A stretch of DNA of 64,000 nt from Portulaca oleracea (lineage: Eukaryota > Streptophyta > Magnoliopsida > Caryophyllales > Portulacaceae): positions 4,972,114 through 5,036,113 of the forward strand of contig CM055874.1 in assembly GCA_029582165.1 (NCBI GenBank). Direction: 5' to 3'. Below the pieces are notes generated by a model, which saw nothing but the letters and a program-made list of their open reading frames with translations, was not told where the DNA came from and made no database searches. Position numbers and translations under genes: made by a program. Shown piece after piece: positions 62,101 to 64,000 of this stretch. The stretch's first letter is position 1. Each line of letters starts with the position of its first letter.

Positions 62101-63805
62101 TTAGAATAATTGAGGGATACTAGTTCCAATAGACCCTAGTTCTTTTAACCGTTCACTACTTACTACACCATCTAACTAAACCTGAGGAGGTTCGGGGAGG
62201 CATTTGGTTTGTCCATTACAACTTAAGATTCTAAAATTGTTAACTCGTCATATAATCTTCTCTTGAATTAATTGATATGAATTTATCGATCCTGATTCAT
62301 GGTCTATTTCTACTTCGGTGAGACACACTGATGTATCATGTAAAAGTTCTGCCCTGGCTGGCATTGAATGTTTGCTAATTGGTGAAACCAAAGTTGGATT
62401 TTCTGATGACTGAGATTGTCTAATATCCCAAAGAGAGTCCCTCTTTAATAGCTATATTGCAGTGACCTTTTCCCCCTAGCCCCTCACCTGCGGAGTGAAC
62501 CGAGCCTGCCCATAAAAGCAAAGGGAAAAACCAAAGGAATGAAGCTGTACACTTAATTGCATAACCTTCGTATGATTTAATGACGCTATCTTCTGTGAGA
62601 TAGGATCGCCATTGCATGAAATTCATTTATATTCTTTCAATTGCACTAAAGCTGTCCCTTAACTCTGTTCTGTTTCATGACTGTGTCTATTTCTCGTGCT
62701 TTCCTAATTCTTTCCACCCGTCCACGCCCATTATATAATAGTTTAGTAGTGATTTCAATAATCGATTGTATCCAGAGACTATTGTCCTTGTGTTGCAGGT
62801 AATAGGTTGGTCAATGTGGTTTTCTGAGTATCTTTTTCTTGAGAGAAGCTGGGCAAAGGATGAAATCACAATAAAGGTATCTATGCATTGAGTATTTGAA
62901 CAATCACATGTGCATCTATCAATTCTTTGAAATCCCTTGTTACATCATCTTTGTTGTTTGGATGCAGCGTCTAGAACGGCTCAAGGACTACCCTCTTCCT
63001 TTCTGGTTGGCTCTCTTTGTCGAGGGCACTCGATTTACACAGGCTAAGCTGCTGGCTGCCCAAGAATATGCAGCTTCAGAAAATTTGCCAATTCCAAGGA
63101 ATGTCTTGATCCCCCGGACAAAGGTCTGAGGTGTTGTTAGCTCTACTTTTGGCTCATCAACCTTATGTTTTTATTCTCGATTGTAGCATGAATCAGTATG
63201 ATGTGTGATCTCTGGTTTCCATATACACATGTTGGAGATAAATTTACACGTCATTCTGTCACCGGCTATTCATGCACTCATAAGAAGATGATAGTTAAAC
63301 GGCTTTACCAAAGCTGTTCTCTGGCGCTATGTACGACTCGGTTCTGGTCTTTTCATTCATGAAGTAGAGCGTAAATTCTTGATTCTTCAAATGGTTATTT
63401 GGCACATTGTTACAGTTTTGCGTTATAAGTGGAATTTCTTTCCATTTATATAAACAATTTTGTGCAAGGTTATACAGGTTCTTGGGCTGTGATATGTGGA
63501 CACCATTTAGTTATATCCCTCCCACACCCAAAAAAAAAAAAAAGCTAGAAGGCTCACGTATTAATTCCCAGTAGCCATGCTTTTTTAGTACTTGTACTCT
63601 TTCACAGTAAAGGACAGACACTGTATGTTCTGTGAGGCAGACCAACTTGGTGGATTGCTTATTCTTTTTGTGCTTGCAGGGTTTTGTCGCAGCAGTAAAT
63701 CACATGCGCTCATTTGTCCCAGCTATCTATGACATGACAGTGGCAATCCCAAAAAGTTCACCTCCACCCACAATGCTACGACTATTCAAAGGGCAGTCAT
63801 CTGTG
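59158..63805 (+). CDS. LPAT2: Lysophosphatidic acid acyltransferase (LPAT2 type), 5' part
   Basis: This ER enzyme transfers an acyl group from acyl-CoA to the sn-2 position of lysophosphatidate, giving phosphatidate. Eight exons are seen: 59158-59238, 59584-59706, 61068-61107, 61378-61451, 61620-61679, 62799-62876, 62968-63123 and 63680-63805, 246 codons. The gene continues past the window; plant LPAT2 proteins have about 390 residues. The start [13 protein letters not shown] leads into a hydrophobic membrane segment (about 3 to 24). The acyltransferase motif NHRSDID (catalytic His92 and Asp97) spans exon 4, FVEGTRF (169 to 175) binds glycerol phosphate, and [13 protein letters not shown] follows. 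The order matches plant LPAT2/3 proteins; paralogue 2 versus 3 is not certain. Intron 4 has a GC donor (CAG then GCAAGT at 61452). Intron 5 holds a G-rich tract. The last donor, GTAAGT, is at 63806. Confidence 0.93.
62022..62065 (+). other. G-quadruplex-forming tract in LPAT intron 5
   Basis: Seven runs of 4 to 7 G separated by one to three bases, on the sense strand of intron 5, so also present in the pre-mRNA. Far exceeds the usual G3 N1-7 rule. Confidence 0.85.
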
Positions 63806-64000
63806 GTAAGTAAAGAAAAATCTTCAAGCCTTATTTGTCAATCTATTATATTGTCATATGATAAGAACATTCTGGTTATGTAGCCTACTTTTATTAAACC
63901 TGCCGATTTGGTATACGTGATTAATGCATTTTAAGTGACTTGCTGGTACCATTTTGGATTAGCTGATTAGGTTTTTGTGTATGAGGTGCAATTAGAGGTT

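Overview
The window is plant nuclear DNA, most likely from a eudicot. It has intron-bearing genes whose products match plant proteins, long AT-rich intergenic stretches, many LTR-type and MITE-type insertions, and a tandem family of hydroxyproline-rich cell-wall protein genes. Nothing in the sequence identifies the species.

Positions 1 to about 49,045 are a tandem array of six related units. Each carries, or once carried, one intronless plus-strand gene for a secreted extensin/PRP-like protein built from the hexapeptides YSPSPV and YTPSPV (EXT1 to EXT6 here). EXT2 (13125), EXT5 (39220) and EXT6 (47524) have full-length frames. EXT1 (2712) is heavily damaged. EXT4 (33049) has one nonsense codon and small indels. 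The third unit has lost its gene: a deletion joins a retroelement LTR directly to the last codons and stop (about 21,357). Units 1 to 4 are swollen by LTR-type insertions. Family C (about 1 kb, minus) sits at the unit borders. Family B (about 0.95 kb) lies in the 3' flanks. Family A (3.1 to 3.5 kb, ends TGTAA...TTACA) has one insertion shared by units 1 and 3, one private to unit 2, and one nested in unit 3. Most have 5-bp target duplications and no coding region, so they read as solo LTRs. Empty sites for families B and C survive elsewhere in the window (43995 and about 37,546), which fixes their boundaries. Unit 6 is the most divergent and has a single copy of a 58-bp promoter repeat that is four-fold in the others, so it probably keeps the older form. 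It is itself interrupted by a 2.6-kb nest of MITE-like elements (44255 to 46827).

From 49,629 to 53,126 (minus) lies a complete four-exon adenylosuccinate synthetase gene (491 residues, purine synthesis, probably plastid-targeted). From 53,230 to 58,880 is intergenic DNA with several MITEs, a 120-bp tandem repeat and a 748-bp near-perfect hairpin element with a 9-bp target duplication. From 59,158 to the window end (plus) is the 5' part of an ER lysophosphatidic acid acyltransferase gene of the LPAT2 type (eight exons seen, 246 codons, incomplete), with one GC-AG intron and a strong G-quadruplex motif in an intron.

The three gene groups have unrelated roles (cell wall, purine synthesis, glycerolipid synthesis) and no shared regulation is visible. 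I did not find an unmistakably new biological system. The most unusual content is the stepwise, insertion-dated history of the extensin array and a sequence block conserved between otherwise divergent non-coding family A elements.
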